53,146 bases of DNA, taken from positions 30,066-83,211 of the forward strand of contig JAUJNO010000006.1 of assembly GCA_030448125.1 (NCBI GenBank), given 5' to 3'. Below the pieces are notes generated by a model that had not been told where the DNA came from, searched no databases, and was given only the letters and a program-made list of their open reading frames with translations. The position numbers were made by a program, and so were the translations under genes. The number at the start of each line of letters is the position of its first letter. The first letter of the stretch is position 1. Positions 24,178-33,727 of this stretch are shown one piece after another. The DNA comes from Rubrobacteraceae bacterium (GTDB taxonomy: Bacteria > Actinomycetota > Rubrobacteria > Rubrobacterales > Rubrobacteraceae).

Positions 24178-24882
24178 TTGGCACGGATCCTTCTGTGGCA
24201 GTTCCTTCGGCCCGTCGCGATCTCGGGCGCCGTAGCCCTCCTCACCGCCCTCGCCGCCCTCACCGTCTCCTACCTCCTCTTCCCCGTGACCGGCGTAGAG
24301 GTCGAAGGAGCCCGCATGTTCCCTGAATCGGAGGCCTGGGAGGCCGTCCCAAAGCACGCCAGCCTGCTCCTCCTCAACCACGACGCCCTCGAACGTCGGA
24401 TAGAGTCTAATTCTTGGGTTAAAGGTGCGGAGGTGCTGAAAGATTGGGAGTCCGGTATAGTTACGGTTGAGGTTGAAGAACGCAGGGCCGTGCTGGACGG
24501 AGACCTGGGAGGACGCAGGCTCGTGCTCTCCGCGGATGGTACTGAGCTTCCCGGTCTCGGAGGCGCCGCCCTGAAGCGGGTCGGGATCGACGAGGTGCAG
24601 CTAGAGGAGATCTTGAAGGTCAACGAGGTGCTAGAAAGGAACGGGGTCTTGCTCGACGCGGTCGAAAAGGTCGACGCGGAGGGCGTCGAGGCGACCGTCG
24701 AAGGCCAACGCGTCCTCTTCGGCGGTGACGTGGGGGACGGTCAAATCCGAGCCCTCGAGGGCCTCATCGAGGAGCATCCCGAAGCCCCCTACTTCGACCT
24801 CCGCGCGCCGGAGCGGGTCGTGATCGGCGCGGAGCCCGGTGCGAAGCCCGGTGCGAAGCCCGCGGCGGAGACGGGCGGGTAG
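24178..24882 (+). CDS. ftsQ: Cell division protein FtsQ (POTRA domain)
   Basis: Bitopic divisome protein, 234 residues. One membrane segment near residues 13-38 precedes a POTRA domain starting FPVTGVEVEGARMFP, with the following strand SWVKGAEVLKDWESGIVTVEVEERRAVL typical of FtsQ/DivIB split into parts here as SWVKGAEV and VEVEERRAV. The tail contains the repeat PGAKPGAKPAAE. It works with FtsL to control FtsW-FtsI. The TTG start has only a modest ribosome site (CAGGGACCCAGGGC upstream). Position between murC and ftsA supports the call. Confidence 0.88.
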   Translation: MARILLWQFLRPVAISGAVALLTALAALTVSYLLFPVTGVEVEGARMFPESEAWEAVPKHASLLLLNHDALERRIESNSWVKGAEVLKDWESGIVTVEVEERRAVLDGDLGGRRLVLSADGTELPGLGGAALKRVGIDEVQLEEILKVNEVLERNGVLLDAVEKVDAEGVEATVEGQRVLFGGDVGDGQIRALEGLIEEHPEAPYFDLRAPERVVIGAEPGAKPGAKPAAETGG

Positions 24883-24885
24883 CCT

Positions 24886-26106
24886 TTGTCGAAGCTGGTC
24901 TACGGCATAGACGTTGGCACCACGAAGATAGTGGCGATCGCCGGTCGGGTGATCGATGGTCGGCGGGGGTGGGCGGAGGTGGTAAGCGTGGGCGAGGCGC
25001 CGAGCCACGGCCTCCGGCGCGGCATGGTCGTGGACCGGGAGGCGGCGACCGAGTCGGTGGCCGAGGCTATAGAGGCCTGCGGGGGGGCTCTGCGCGACGG
25101 TCGCGGCAGCGAGGTGAGCGTCGGCATCGCCGGCGGCCACATCTCCTCTTACAACACCGAGGTCACGCAGCTAAATAGGAGCCGCGACCGGCTCGTGACC
25201 GAGCGGTTCGTAAGGCGGCTGGAGGCCGAGGCGCGGCAGGCCGAGCTCGGGGAGGACGAGAGCGTGATCCACGTCGTCCCCCGCTCCTTCGTCCTCGATG
25301 GCACCGAAGGGGTCAGACAGCCGGTAGGCCTCGCGGCGAGAAAGGTCACCATGCGGGCGCACGTGGTGAGTGGCGCGATCTCGACGATCCAGAACCTCCT
25401 TGGGGCGGTAGAGGACTGCGGCGTAAAGGTCTCGCGCGTGGTCCTCGAACCCCTCGCCTCGAGCGAGGCGTGCCTCCTCGACGAGGACCGCGGCCTGGGG
25501 GTAGCCCTCATAGACATCGGCGGCGGCACGACGGACATAGCCACCTTCATGCGCGGCTCCCTGACCCATACCGCCGTGATCCCCATAGGCGGCCAGAGCT
25601 TCTCGGCCGACGTCGCATACGGCCTCAAGACCCCCTTCGAGACCGCCGACCAACTCAAGCTCAAGTACGGTACCGTTATCTCCAAAGAGATAGACGACGT
25701 GGCCGCCATAAGGCTGGGCGAGAAGCACTACAACGCCCGTTTTGTCAGCCAGATCCTCGAGTACCGCGCCCAGGAAGTCCTCGAGTACGCCCGCGATTCA
25801 ATGGACGAGGCCGGGGTCCGGGACCTCCTGCCCGGAGGCGCCGTCCTGACCGGCGGCGGCTCGCTCCTGGAGGGCATGGACGAGCTTGCCGAGAAGATCC
25901 TCGGGATGCGCACAAAGATCGCCATTCCGCGCCGCGTAAAGGGCAATGCTGAACCTGTACGAAAGCCTCAGTATTCAACCGCCGTGGGTCTGCTATACTT
26001 CTCCGCGAAAAACGATGACCGTAGACCGAAGGGTAAAGGTGCAAGGGCTACCAGTTTTGGTAGCATAGTGACGGCGGTCAAGGAGTGGTTTGGCTTCGGA
26101 GTGTAG
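24886..26106 (+). CDS. ftsA: Cell division protein FtsA
   Basis: Actin-like ATPase that tethers FtsZ to the membrane and recruits the later divisome, 406 residues. Phosphate-binding loops are DVGTTK at 9-14 and DIGGGTTD near 210. The FtsA-specific 1C domain lies between them, with HVVPRSFVLDG and EPLASSEACLLDEDRG. VLTGGGSLLEGMDELAE forms the adenosine site. The last 13 residues (IVTAVKEWFGFGV) form a probable amphipathic membrane-targeting helix. Mycobacteria and streptomycetes lack FtsA, so its presence fits a deep-branching lineage. It follows ftsQ by three bases; ftsZ is about 80 bases downstream. Confidence 0.95.
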   Translation: MSKLVYGIDVGTTKIVAIAGRVIDGRRGWAEVVSVGEAPSHGLRRGMVVDREAATESVAEAIEACGGALRDGRGSEVSVGIAGGHISSYNTEVTQLNRSRDRLVTERFVRRLEAEARQAELGEDESVIHVVPRSFVLDGTEGVRQPVGLAARKVTMRAHVVSGAISTIQNLLGAVEDCGVKVSRVVLEPLASSEACLLDEDRGLGVALIDIGGGTTDIATFMRGSLTHTAVIPIGGQSFSADVAYGLKTPFETADQLKLKYGTVISKEIDDVAAIRLGEKHYNARFVSQILEYRAQEVLEYARDSMDEAGVRDLLPGGAVLTGGGSLLEGMDELAEKILGMRTKIAIPRRVKGNAEPVRKPQYSTAVGLLYFSAKNDDRRPKGKGARATSFGSIVTAVKEWFGFGV

Positions 26107-26187
26107 CCTGGGAGGGTCTACACCGGTGGTAAGCCGAGAGCGGGCGGGAGAAGCTAGACGGAAGAAGGATTGAGAAGGGGTATGTTA

Positions 26188-27246
26188 GTGGACTCGGGCG
26201 CAAGTTATCTGGCGGTAATAAAAGTCGTGGGGATCGGTGGTGGCGGGACCAACGCGGTGAACCGCATGATCAACTCCGGGTTGTCGGGGGTTGAGTTCAT
26301 CGCGGTCAACACCGACGCGCAGTCCCTCCAGATGACCGACGCCGACATGAAGATCCACGTCGGGGAGAAGCTCACCCGAGGCCTGGGCGCTGGGGCGGAC
26401 CCGAAGCTCGGTATGGAGGCCGCCGAGGAGAGCAAGGCGGAGATCGAGGAGGCCGTCAAGGGCGCGGACATGGTCTTCGTGACGGCGGGTAAGGGCGGTG
26501 GCACGGGCACGGGCGCGGCGCCCGTGGTTGCGAAGCTGGCCCGGGAGGCCGGGGCTCTGACCGTCGGGGTCGTCACCAGACCTTTCGCCTTCGAGGGGCG
26601 GCGTCGTTCGACCTATGCCGAGGAAGGGATCAAACGCCTCAAGGAGAACGTCGACTCGCTCATCATCATCCCGAACGACCGGCTCTTGCAGGTGGCCGAC
26701 AAGCGCACCAGCATGATGGACGCCTTCAAGATGGCTGACGACGTGCTGCGGAAAGGCGTGCAGGGCATAACGGACCTCATTACGGTACCGGGACTCATAA
26801 ACCTGGACTTCGCGGATGTGCGCACGATCATGCAGAACTCCGGCTCGGCGCTCATGGGTATCGGGGAGTCGAGCAGCGAGAACAGGGGGGCCGAGGCGGC
26901 GAAGACGGCCATCTCCAGCCCGCTCCTCGAGGCGAGCATCGAGGGGGCGACCGGGATCATACTGAACATCACCGGCGGGACCGACCTCGGGCTCTTCGAG
27001 GTCAACGAGGCCGCCGAGATCGTGCATAACGCCGCTCACCAGGACGCGAACCTCATCTTCGGGGCCGTCGTGGACGAGACGTACGGCGAGCGCGTTAGCG
27101 TCACGGTGATCGCGACAGGCTTCGACCAGCGCCTCGCGACCCGGCGCCGCGATGAGCAGACGACCCCGGAGGATTCGCCGCGCGAGGAGCAGCCTCAGAC
27201 CGAGGGCGACGTCCTCGACATCCCGGCCTTCCTCCGGCGCCGCTAA
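26188..27246 (+). CDS. ftsZ: Cell division GTPase FtsZ
   Basis: Tubulin-like GTPase forming the division ring, 352 residues from GTG 26188. Motifs: [16 protein letters not shown] at the N terminus, the tubulin loop [10 protein letters not shown] near 103-112, IIIPNDRLL and the T7 loop [13 protein letters not shown]. The C-terminal peptide DIPAFLRRR is the docking site for FtsA and SepF. GTG 26188 is chosen because AGAAGGGG ends seven bases upstream; ATG 26182 is too close to that site, and TTG 26170 is another in-frame option. The linker before the tail is short, about 35 residues. Confidence 0.96.
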   Translation: MDSGASYLAVIKVVGIGGGGTNAVNRMINSGLSGVEFIAVNTDAQSLQMTDADMKIHVGEKLTRGLGAGADPKLGMEAAEESKAEIEEAVKGADMVFVTAGKGGGTGTGAAPVVAKLAREAGALTVGVVTRPFAFEGRRRSTYAEEGIKRLKENVDSLIIIPNDRLLQVADKRTSMMDAFKMADDVLRKGVQGITDLITVPGLINLDFADVRTIMQNSGSALMGIGESSSENRGAEAAKTAISSPLLEASIEGATGIILNITGGTDLGLFEVNEAAEIVHNAAHQDANLIFGAVVDETYGERVSVTVIATGFDQRLATRRRDEQTTPEDSPREEQPQTEGDVLDIPAFLRRR

Positions 27247-27314
27247 GCGAGACAACCCGTCTTTACCCTGATGACCACGCTCCCTGCCAGTACGCCGGGG
27301 GCGCCCGTGGGCTG

Positions 27315-27334
27315 CCGGATAAACCTTCATCCGG
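27315..27334 (+). other. Small hairpin before yggS
   Basis: CCGGAT at 27315-27320 and ATCCGG at 27329-27334 form a six-pair stem with an eight-base loop, ending about ten bases before the ATG and touching the GGTGG ribosome site. It might tune yggS translation. The rest of the 98-base ftsZ-yggS gap shows nothing clear. Confidence 0.3.
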
Positions 27335-27344
27335 TGGTGACGCT

Positions 27345-28067
27345 ATGACGAAGCAGAGTGTGGGAACAGAAGAGCTTATTCGGGAGCGTCTGGAGGTGGT
27401 GCGAGGGCGCGTTGCCGAAGCTCTGCGCGAGAGCGGACGCGGGCCGGACGAGGTGAGGATACTCGTCGCCGGCAAGTACTATGCGCCGGAGCAGATGGAC
27501 GCGCTCGCCGGGGCAGGGGTGGATCTGTTGGGGGAGAACAAGGCCGAGGACCTCCTGAGAAAACAGGAGACTTTCGGAGACGCTTTCGAGTGGCACTTTA
27601 TAGGGCACCTCCAGCGCCGTAAAGCGAAGGACGTCGTCCCCCGCGTCGCTCTCATCCACTCTGTAGATTCGGCGAGGCTCGTCGAGGAGCTCTCCAGGCG
27701 GGCGCCGGAGGAGGGGGTGGAGGTCCTCATCCAGGTCAACGTCAGCGGGGAAGAATCGAAGTACGGGGTTGAGGAGGGCGAAATCGAGCCGTTACTCGAG
27801 GCGACGGTGCGAACCGAAGGGAAGGTGCGCGCTCGCGGATTCGCGACTCTCGCACCCCTGGTTGAACGGGCCGAAGATGTGCGCTATGTTTTCGCAAAGT
27901 TGCGGGCGATTCGTGATAGGCTAGAAAGTAGTTGGAGTCCCCACTTCGACCTGTCGGAGCTCTCGATGGGCATGAGCAACGACTATAGGGTCGCCGTCGA
28001 AGAAGGGGCCACCATTATCAGGATCGGGCGGGCGTTGATCGAGGATACTGAGGAGGTCCGCTCGTGA
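27345..28067 (+). CDS. yggS: PLP homeostasis protein YggS/YlmE
   Basis: Pyridoxal-phosphate-binding protein (PROSC family) with the fold of alanine racemase N-terminal domains, 240 residues. The PLP lysine is K44 in VAGKYY. HFIGHLQRRKAK and IHSVDSARLVEEL are conserved, and LSMGMSNDYRVAVEEGATIIRIG is the family signature, seen here around residues 205-227. It is thought to buffer PLP and balance amino acid pools rather than catalyse a known reaction. Its place between ftsZ and sepF is conserved in Gram-positive bacteria. The ylmD gene often found beside it is not present. Confidence 0.93.
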   Translation: MTKQSVGTEELIRERLEVVRGRVAEALRESGRGPDEVRILVAGKYYAPEQMDALAGAGVDLLGENKAEDLLRKQETFGDAFEWHFIGHLQRRKAKDVVPRVALIHSVDSARLVEELSRRAPEEGVEVLIQVNVSGEESKYGVEEGEIEPLLEATVRTEGKVRARGFATLAPLVERAEDVRYVFAKLRAIRDRLESSWSPHFDLSELSMGMSNDYRVAVEEGATIIRIGRALIEDTEEVRS

Positions 28068-28076
28068 GGAGGCTGG

Positions 28077-28670
28077 ATGGGAGTTAGAGACCGTCTGGAG
28101 CGCGTCGCTGCGTGGTTCGGCTTCGGCGTCGACGAAGATGATTACTACGAAGAGGAAGAGGACAGGCGTGCCTATGGGAAGGAGCGCTACGCGGGCGAAG
28201 CCCCGGATGCCGAGCCACGCCCGACTGTCAGGCGTCTCGGTCGCTCGGATCGCTCCTCGGCCTTCGGTACCTCTTTGGGCGACCTCTTTGGTAGCGAAGG
28301 CTCCGGTGGGCGGGAGCGCCAGGGAACCTACGACGCTCAGGGTGGGTCGCAGGCGCACCTACGCGCCGTCCCGGATCAGCAGCGGGTGCCCCCCACGAGG
28401 GTGAGCGTGGTGGACCCTGCGAGCTTCAACGATGCCCAAGCCGTGGCCGACCGCTTCAAGCGCCAGCAGCCCGTGATCCTGAACCTCCAGCAGGCCGACG
28501 GGGAGCTGTCGAGGAGGATGGTGGATTTCTGCGCCGGCCTGACCTACGCCCTCGACGGCCAGATACAGACCGTGGCGAACCGGGTCTTCCTCCTGACGCC
28601 GCGCAACGTCGAGGTCTCGGCCGAAGAGCGCAAGCGGCTCGCCGAGCGGGCGTTCTTCAACCAACTCTAG
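28077..28670 (+). CDS. sepF: Cell division protein SepF
   Basis: FtsZ-binding protein that bundles protofilaments and anchors them to the membrane, 197 residues. The N-terminal 15 residues (MGVRDRLERVAAWFGFG) form the amphipathic membrane helix; an acidic, disordered linker follows to about residue 105. The folded SepF domain covers about 107-190 with VVDPASFNDAQAVADRFK, QQPVILNLQQAD and RMVDFCAGLTYALDG. A GAGGAGG site lies four bases before the ATG and overlaps the yggS stop. Confidence 0.93.
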   Translation: MGVRDRLERVAAWFGFGVDEDDYYEEEEDRRAYGKERYAGEAPDAEPRPTVRRLGRSDRSSAFGTSLGDLFGSEGSGGRERQGTYDAQGGSQAHLRAVPDQQRVPPTRVSVVDPASFNDAQAVADRFKRQQPVILNLQQADGELSRRMVDFCAGLTYALDGQIQTVANRVFLLTPRNVEVSAEERKRLAERAFFNQL

Positions 28671-28673
28671 GCT

Positions 28674-29462
28674 TTGGAGCGGGTAAGCATCATCGGGGCG
28701 GGCAAGATCGGAGGCTCGCTCGTCGCCCGGCTCTCGGCCACGGGTAACTTCGACCTCACGGTTAGCGACGTCCATGAAGAGCAGCTGAAACGTTTCGCCG
28801 AGGGTTACGACGTCGCTACCACCACCTCGAACGAGGAGGCCGCCGAAGGGAGCGGCCTGATCTTGCTGGCCGTAAAGCCCTGGGACGTGGGGAGGGTGCT
28901 CGACGAGATCTCCCCGGCGATAAAGGGCGGTGAGAAGGCGGTGGTGAGCGTCGCCGCTGGCGTCCCGATCTCGGCTATCGAGGGTAGGCTGCCTGGGGGA
29001 GCGGCGGTCTTGCGGGTTATGCCGAACGTGTGCGCGGCGGTCGGCCTGGGGAGTGCGGTGGTGGCCGCGAACGAGCCCGGCGGGACGTACCTGCCGGAGG
29101 TGATGGGCATCTTCCGGCACGTGGGCGACGTGGTCGAGCTGCCCGAGAGGCTCTTCGACGCCGCGACGGCGCTGCACGGCTCGGGGCCGGCGTACGTGGC
29201 GCTCTTCGCGGATGCTTTGATACAGGCGGGTGTAAGAGAGGGCATCCCTCGCGACGTGGCGAGGAGGCTCGTCAACGGGACTATCGGGGGCACGGCGGTC
29301 CTGCTCAAGGAGAGGGCGCCGCACCAGATCCGGGACGAGGTCATGACGCCCGGCGGGACGACGGCGGCGGCGTTCGTGGCGATGGAGAAGGCCGGTTTCG
29401 TTGCGGCCGTCTACGACGGCATAGAGGCCGCCACCGAGCAGGCCCGGAGGCTGGCCGAGTGA
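28674..29462 (+). CDS. proC: Pyrroline-5-carboxylate reductase
   Basis: Last step of proline synthesis, reducing pyrroline-5-carboxylate with NAD(P)H; 262 residues. The N-terminal Rossmann loop is IIGAGKIGGSL. The middle VVSVAAGVPISAIE and LRVMPNVCAAVGLG, and the C-terminal substrate site HGSGPAYVALFADAL and VMTPGGTTAAAF, are family signatures. It starts at TTG 28674, three bases after sepF. Its placement between sepF and yggT is seen in many Gram-positive genomes. The stop overlaps the yggT ATG. Confidence 0.95.
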   Translation: MERVSIIGAGKIGGSLVARLSATGNFDLTVSDVHEEQLKRFAEGYDVATTTSNEEAAEGSGLILLAVKPWDVGRVLDEISPAIKGGEKAVVSVAAGVPISAIEGRLPGGAAVLRVMPNVCAAVGLGSAVVAANEPGGTYLPEVMGIFRHVGDVVELPERLFDAATALHGSGPAYVALFADALIQAGVREGIPRDVARRLVNGTIGGTAVLLKERAPHQIRDEVMTPGGTTAAAFVAMEKAGFVAAVYDGIEAATEQARRLAE

Positions 29463-29836
29463 TGGGCATGGTGCCGCATTTGGCGCTCACCCCGGCGCTC
29501 GCCTGGTTCTTGCAGACGTTCGGGTACCGCGTGAGCCTGCTGCTCGCGAACACGGTAAATTACGCGTTCTACATACTGCTCGGGTTCGTGATAGCGTGGA
29601 TTCTGTTCAGCTGGTTCCCCGGCTACCCGTCGAGCCCCTTTTTCCAGGTCATCTACGACGCCGTGGGCGCGGTGGTCAACCCAATCATGATGCCCATACG
29701 GAGCCGGATGCCGCCCTTGAATCTCGGCGGCTTCGCGCTGGATCTCTCTCCGATAATCGTCATCTTCGGGCTGTACATCGGGCGGAGTCTGCTAATGTTG
29801 GTCATCGACAACTTTATACGACCTGTTACGGGGTGA
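29462..29836 (+). CDS. yggT: YggT family membrane protein
   Basis: A 124-residue membrane protein. Hydrophobic segments are near 20-50 and 95-118. The family pattern is visible as ILFSWFPGYPSSPFFQVIYD followed by VVNPIMMPIRSRMPPLN and LDLSPIIVIFGLYIG. YggT proteins sit next to sepF and divIVA in many genomes and have been linked to division, chloroplast nucleoids and osmotic stress; no reaction is known. The start ATG overlaps the proC stop; GTG 29459 is an alternative in frame. Confidence 0.88.
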   Translation: MGMVPHLALTPALAWFLQTFGYRVSLLLANTVNYAFYILLGFVIAWILFSWFPGYPSSPFFQVIYDAVGAVVNPIMMPIRSRMPPLNLGGFALDLSPIIVIFGLYIGRSLLMLVIDNFIRPVTG

Positions 29837-29840
29837 TTCT

Positions 29841-30821
29841 ATGGCTATAAGACCGGTGGACATAAGGCGCAAGGAGTTCAAGAACGGCTTCCGCGGCTAC
29901 GAGGCGAACCAGGTGGACGATTTCCTGGATGAGGTCGCGGACGAGTTCGAGCGGACCTTTGCCGAGAACCAGCGCATGTCGGAGGAGATAACGACACTCC
30001 AGGAGCGCCTCCAGCAGTTCGAGGAGCTGGAGTCTTCGATCCGGGAGGCGCTCGTACATGCCCAGCAGGTCGCGCGCGACCTCCGGCGGAACGCGGGTAA
30101 GGAGGCCGAGCTGATCGTGCGCGAGGCCAAGGAGCAAGCGCACCGCATCCTGGCCGACTCCTCGGGCCGGGTCGAGCGGGTCCAGGACTCCTACGAGGTC
30201 CTGCGCCAGGCAAAGCAGGACTTCTCCAACGACTTCAGGCACTTGCTAAAGAGCTACCTCGCCGTCATGGACAACGCCGATGTCGCCACGGCCAGGGAGA
30301 TAGAGGCTTCCCTGCGTGAACGCCTCGACCTCGAGTCGGTCGCCACCGCCCGCGAAGCAGCCGAGACCCGCGGGTTGGATGACCGCGACGAGCCCGACTT
30401 GCAGGAGACCGGCAGCATGGAGGTAGTCGCGGAGGGCGGTGGGGACACAGAGCGCATAGAATCCGTCGCGGCCCCGGACGGTGGCACGGCCGGTGCGGAG
30501 ACCGGCGAGCTAAGGTCGGAGCCGGAGGTCGAGGAGCCGGAGGTCGAGGAGGAGCCGGAGGTCGAGCCATCCAGCGTAGAGAGCCCGGCGGGCCAGCAGA
30601 GCACCTCCGGGGAGGCTGTCACCGCGGCGTCCGGGACCGATGTCGCCCGGGAGGTGGACCGCGAGGAGCCTATGCCGGCCGGAGAAGGCCGCACCGCCGA
30701 CGAGTTCTTCAGGGAGAGCGAGACGCGGGAGGGCGAGACGCGGGAGGGCGAGACGTGGGCCGGAGAGAACGAGGAGCGCAAGATCTTCCGGGCGAGCCGC
30801 TTCTTGCGGCGGCGTGGATAA
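29841..30821 (+). CDS. divIVA: Cell division/polarity protein DivIVA
   Basis: Coiled-coil protein that binds curved membrane at septum and poles, 326 residues. The N-terminal lipid-binding domain is PVDIRRKEFKNGFRGYEANQ and VDDFLDEVADEFER. A long coiled coil runs from about 30 to 165. The C-terminal half is low-complexity and acidic, with tandem EPEVEE-type repeats near 230-245 and EGETR repeats near 293-306, ending in the basic segment FRASRFLRRRG. In actinobacteria DivIVA (Wag31) steers polar growth. It lies four bases after yggT and overlaps the DUF167 gene. Confidence 0.93.
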   Translation: MAIRPVDIRRKEFKNGFRGYEANQVDDFLDEVADEFERTFAENQRMSEEITTLQERLQQFEELESSIREALVHAQQVARDLRRNAGKEAELIVREAKEQAHRILADSSGRVERVQDSYEVLRQAKQDFSNDFRHLLKSYLAVMDNADVATAREIEASLRERLDLESVATAREAAETRGLDDRDEPDLQETGSMEVVAEGGGDTERIESVAAPDGGTAGAETGELRSEPEVEEPEVEEEPEVEPSSVESPAGQQSTSGEAVTAASGTDVAREVDREEPMPAGEGRTADEFFRESETREGETREGETWAGENEERKIFRASRFLRRRG

Positions 30822-31140
30822 GGCCGGCACCAGGGTCGGGGCCGAGGACTTTGCCCGTCCTACCGAGGGCGGGGTCTACGTGAAGCTTCGGGTTTCGCCC
30901 GGGGCGAAGAGCACCGCGGTCAAGGGACTGTACGGGGAGGGTGCGATCAAGCTCTCCGCCGCCGCGCCGCCGGTCGAGGGTAGGGCCAACGCGGAGGTCG
31001 AGCGTTACCTGGCACGACTCTTCGGAGTGTCCCGCTCGGAGGTCGCCGTGGTCAAGGGCGCGTCGAGCCGGGACAAGCTCGTCTTCGTAAGCGGCCTCGG
31101 GCCGGGTGACCTCCAGGCCCGCTTAGATACCCTTCTTTGA
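30814..31140 (+). CDS. DUF167 (YggU) family protein
   Basis: A 108-residue protein of unknown role. Family signatures are LRVSPGAKSTAV near residue 26, IKLSAAAPPVEGRANAEVER and VVKGASSRDKLVFVSG. The GTG start lies within the last codons of divIVA. YggU proteins are commonly linked to yggT and division genes. The gene may be translationally coupled to divIVA. The open frame extends upstream inside divIVA, but the conserved domain starts after this GTG. Confidence 0.88.
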   Translation: MDKAGTRVGAEDFARPTEGGVYVKLRVSPGAKSTAVKGLYGEGAIKLSAAAPPVEGRANAEVERYLARLFGVSRSEVAVVKGASSRDKLVFVSGLGPGDLQARLDTLL

Positions 31141-31194
31141 GGATGGCCGCGCTCACCCCGCGGTCGTACCGCAATCTTTGCTGACGGCCGAAAG

Positions 31195-32094
31195 CTGACC
31201 GCCGAGAGCCACAACTTCGAGGTCGCTCCCGAAGAGGCCGGCGAGCGCCTGGACAGGCTCGTCGCCCGGCGCCTCGACGTAAGCCGTAGCGCCGCGCGGC
31301 GCATGATCGAGGAAGGATCAGTGTGGGTTGAGGGCGCCGAGTCCTCCCCGGCTCACAAGTTGCGCGGCGGGGAACGGGTAGAGGCCCGGCTCATCGAGGA
31401 GGGCCTGGAACCCGAGGACATCACCGTTCCGCTGGTCTTCGAGGATGAACACCTTCTGGTGGTGAACAAGCCCGCAGGGCTCGTGGTACACCCGGGAGCG
31501 GGGAATCGTTCGGGGACGCTGGTCAACGCGCTTTTGAGTAGGGGCATCGCGGGCGGGGAGGACCCGGAGCGTCCGGGAGTCGTACACCGCCTGGACCGGG
31601 ACACCTCCGGTCTCATGGTGCTTACGAAGAGCGAGGAAGCCTACTCGGGACTCGTGGCGGCGCTCTCTGAGCGGCGCGTAAGGCGTATCTACCGGACCCT
31701 GGTCGTCGGGGAGAGGCTGCCGCGCACGGGGACGGTCGACTCGCCGGTGGGACGGGACCCCGCGAACCCTACCCTCATGGCCGCGGGGGTTGGGAGGCCG
31801 GCGGTTACGCACTTCGAGGTCATGCACGAGGCTGCGGGGCACGCGATGCTGCGGGTGCGCCTGGAGACGGGGCGGACGCACCAGATTCGGGTCCACCTCT
31901 CGGCTATAGGGCATCCCGTATACGCCGACCCCCTCTACGGCGAGGCCGTCCCGGGCCAACGTCTCTGGCTGCACGCCGAGCGCCTGGCCTTCATCCACCC
32001 GGTGAGCGGCGAAGCACTGGAGTTCGAGGCCTCCATACCCGAAGACCTTCGCGAGGCGGCTCGGGATTTGGATCCGGGCTTCCCCGCTACGTAG
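31195..32094 (+). CDS. rluD: Ribosomal large subunit pseudouridine synthase, RluD type
   Basis: Isomerises uridines in 23S rRNA (helix 69 for RluD). An N-terminal S4 RNA-binding domain (FEVAPEEAGERLDRLVARRL) is followed by the catalytic domain, with HRLDRDTSG containing catalytic Asp 134 and RTHQIRVHLSAIGHPVYAD. The first in-frame ATG is 31303, which would remove half of the S4 domain. Between the DUF167 stop and 31303 the frame has no ATG, GTG or TTG. CTG 31195 gives 299 residues and a complete S4 domain, but it has no good ribosome site. A one-base indel joining the frame to ATG 31143 is the other explanation. Confidence 0.88.
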   Translation: MTAESHNFEVAPEEAGERLDRLVARRLDVSRSAARRMIEEGSVWVEGAESSPAHKLRGGERVEARLIEEGLEPEDITVPLVFEDEHLLVVNKPAGLVVHPGAGNRSGTLVNALLSRGIAGGEDPERPGVVHRLDRDTSGLMVLTKSEEAYSGLVAALSERRVRRIYRTLVVGERLPRTGTVDSPVGRDPANPTLMAAGVGRPAVTHFEVMHEAAGHAMLRVRLETGRTHQIRVHLSAIGHPVYADPLYGEAVPGQRLWLHAERLAFIHPVSGEALEFEASIPEDLREAARDLDPGFPAT

Positions 32095-32149
32095 AGCCTT
32101 ACCTCCGACGCCTTCTGACCGTGGGCTTTATTGTGTTCGGCGGAGCAGG

Positions 32150-32155
32150 TACAAT
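32150..32155 (+). promoter_or_regulatory. -10 element of the pyr operon
   Basis: TACAAT at 32150-32155; the best -35 at 17 bases is TTTATT (32127-32132), a weak match. Transcription would begin near 32162, giving a leader of about 47 bases that contains the PyrR-binding loop and the ribosome site. Confidence 0.4.
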
Positions 32156-32175
32156 AGCCCGGACCGACCCTTTAA

Positions 32176-33723
<1,548 letters not shown>

Positions 33724-33727
<4 letters not shown>

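Noticed and set aside
26101..26128. Inverted repeat GTGTAG/CTACAC and palindrome CACCGGTG after ftsA
   Set aside because: Short stem, includes the ftsA stop codon, no T run; not enough to call a terminator or operator.
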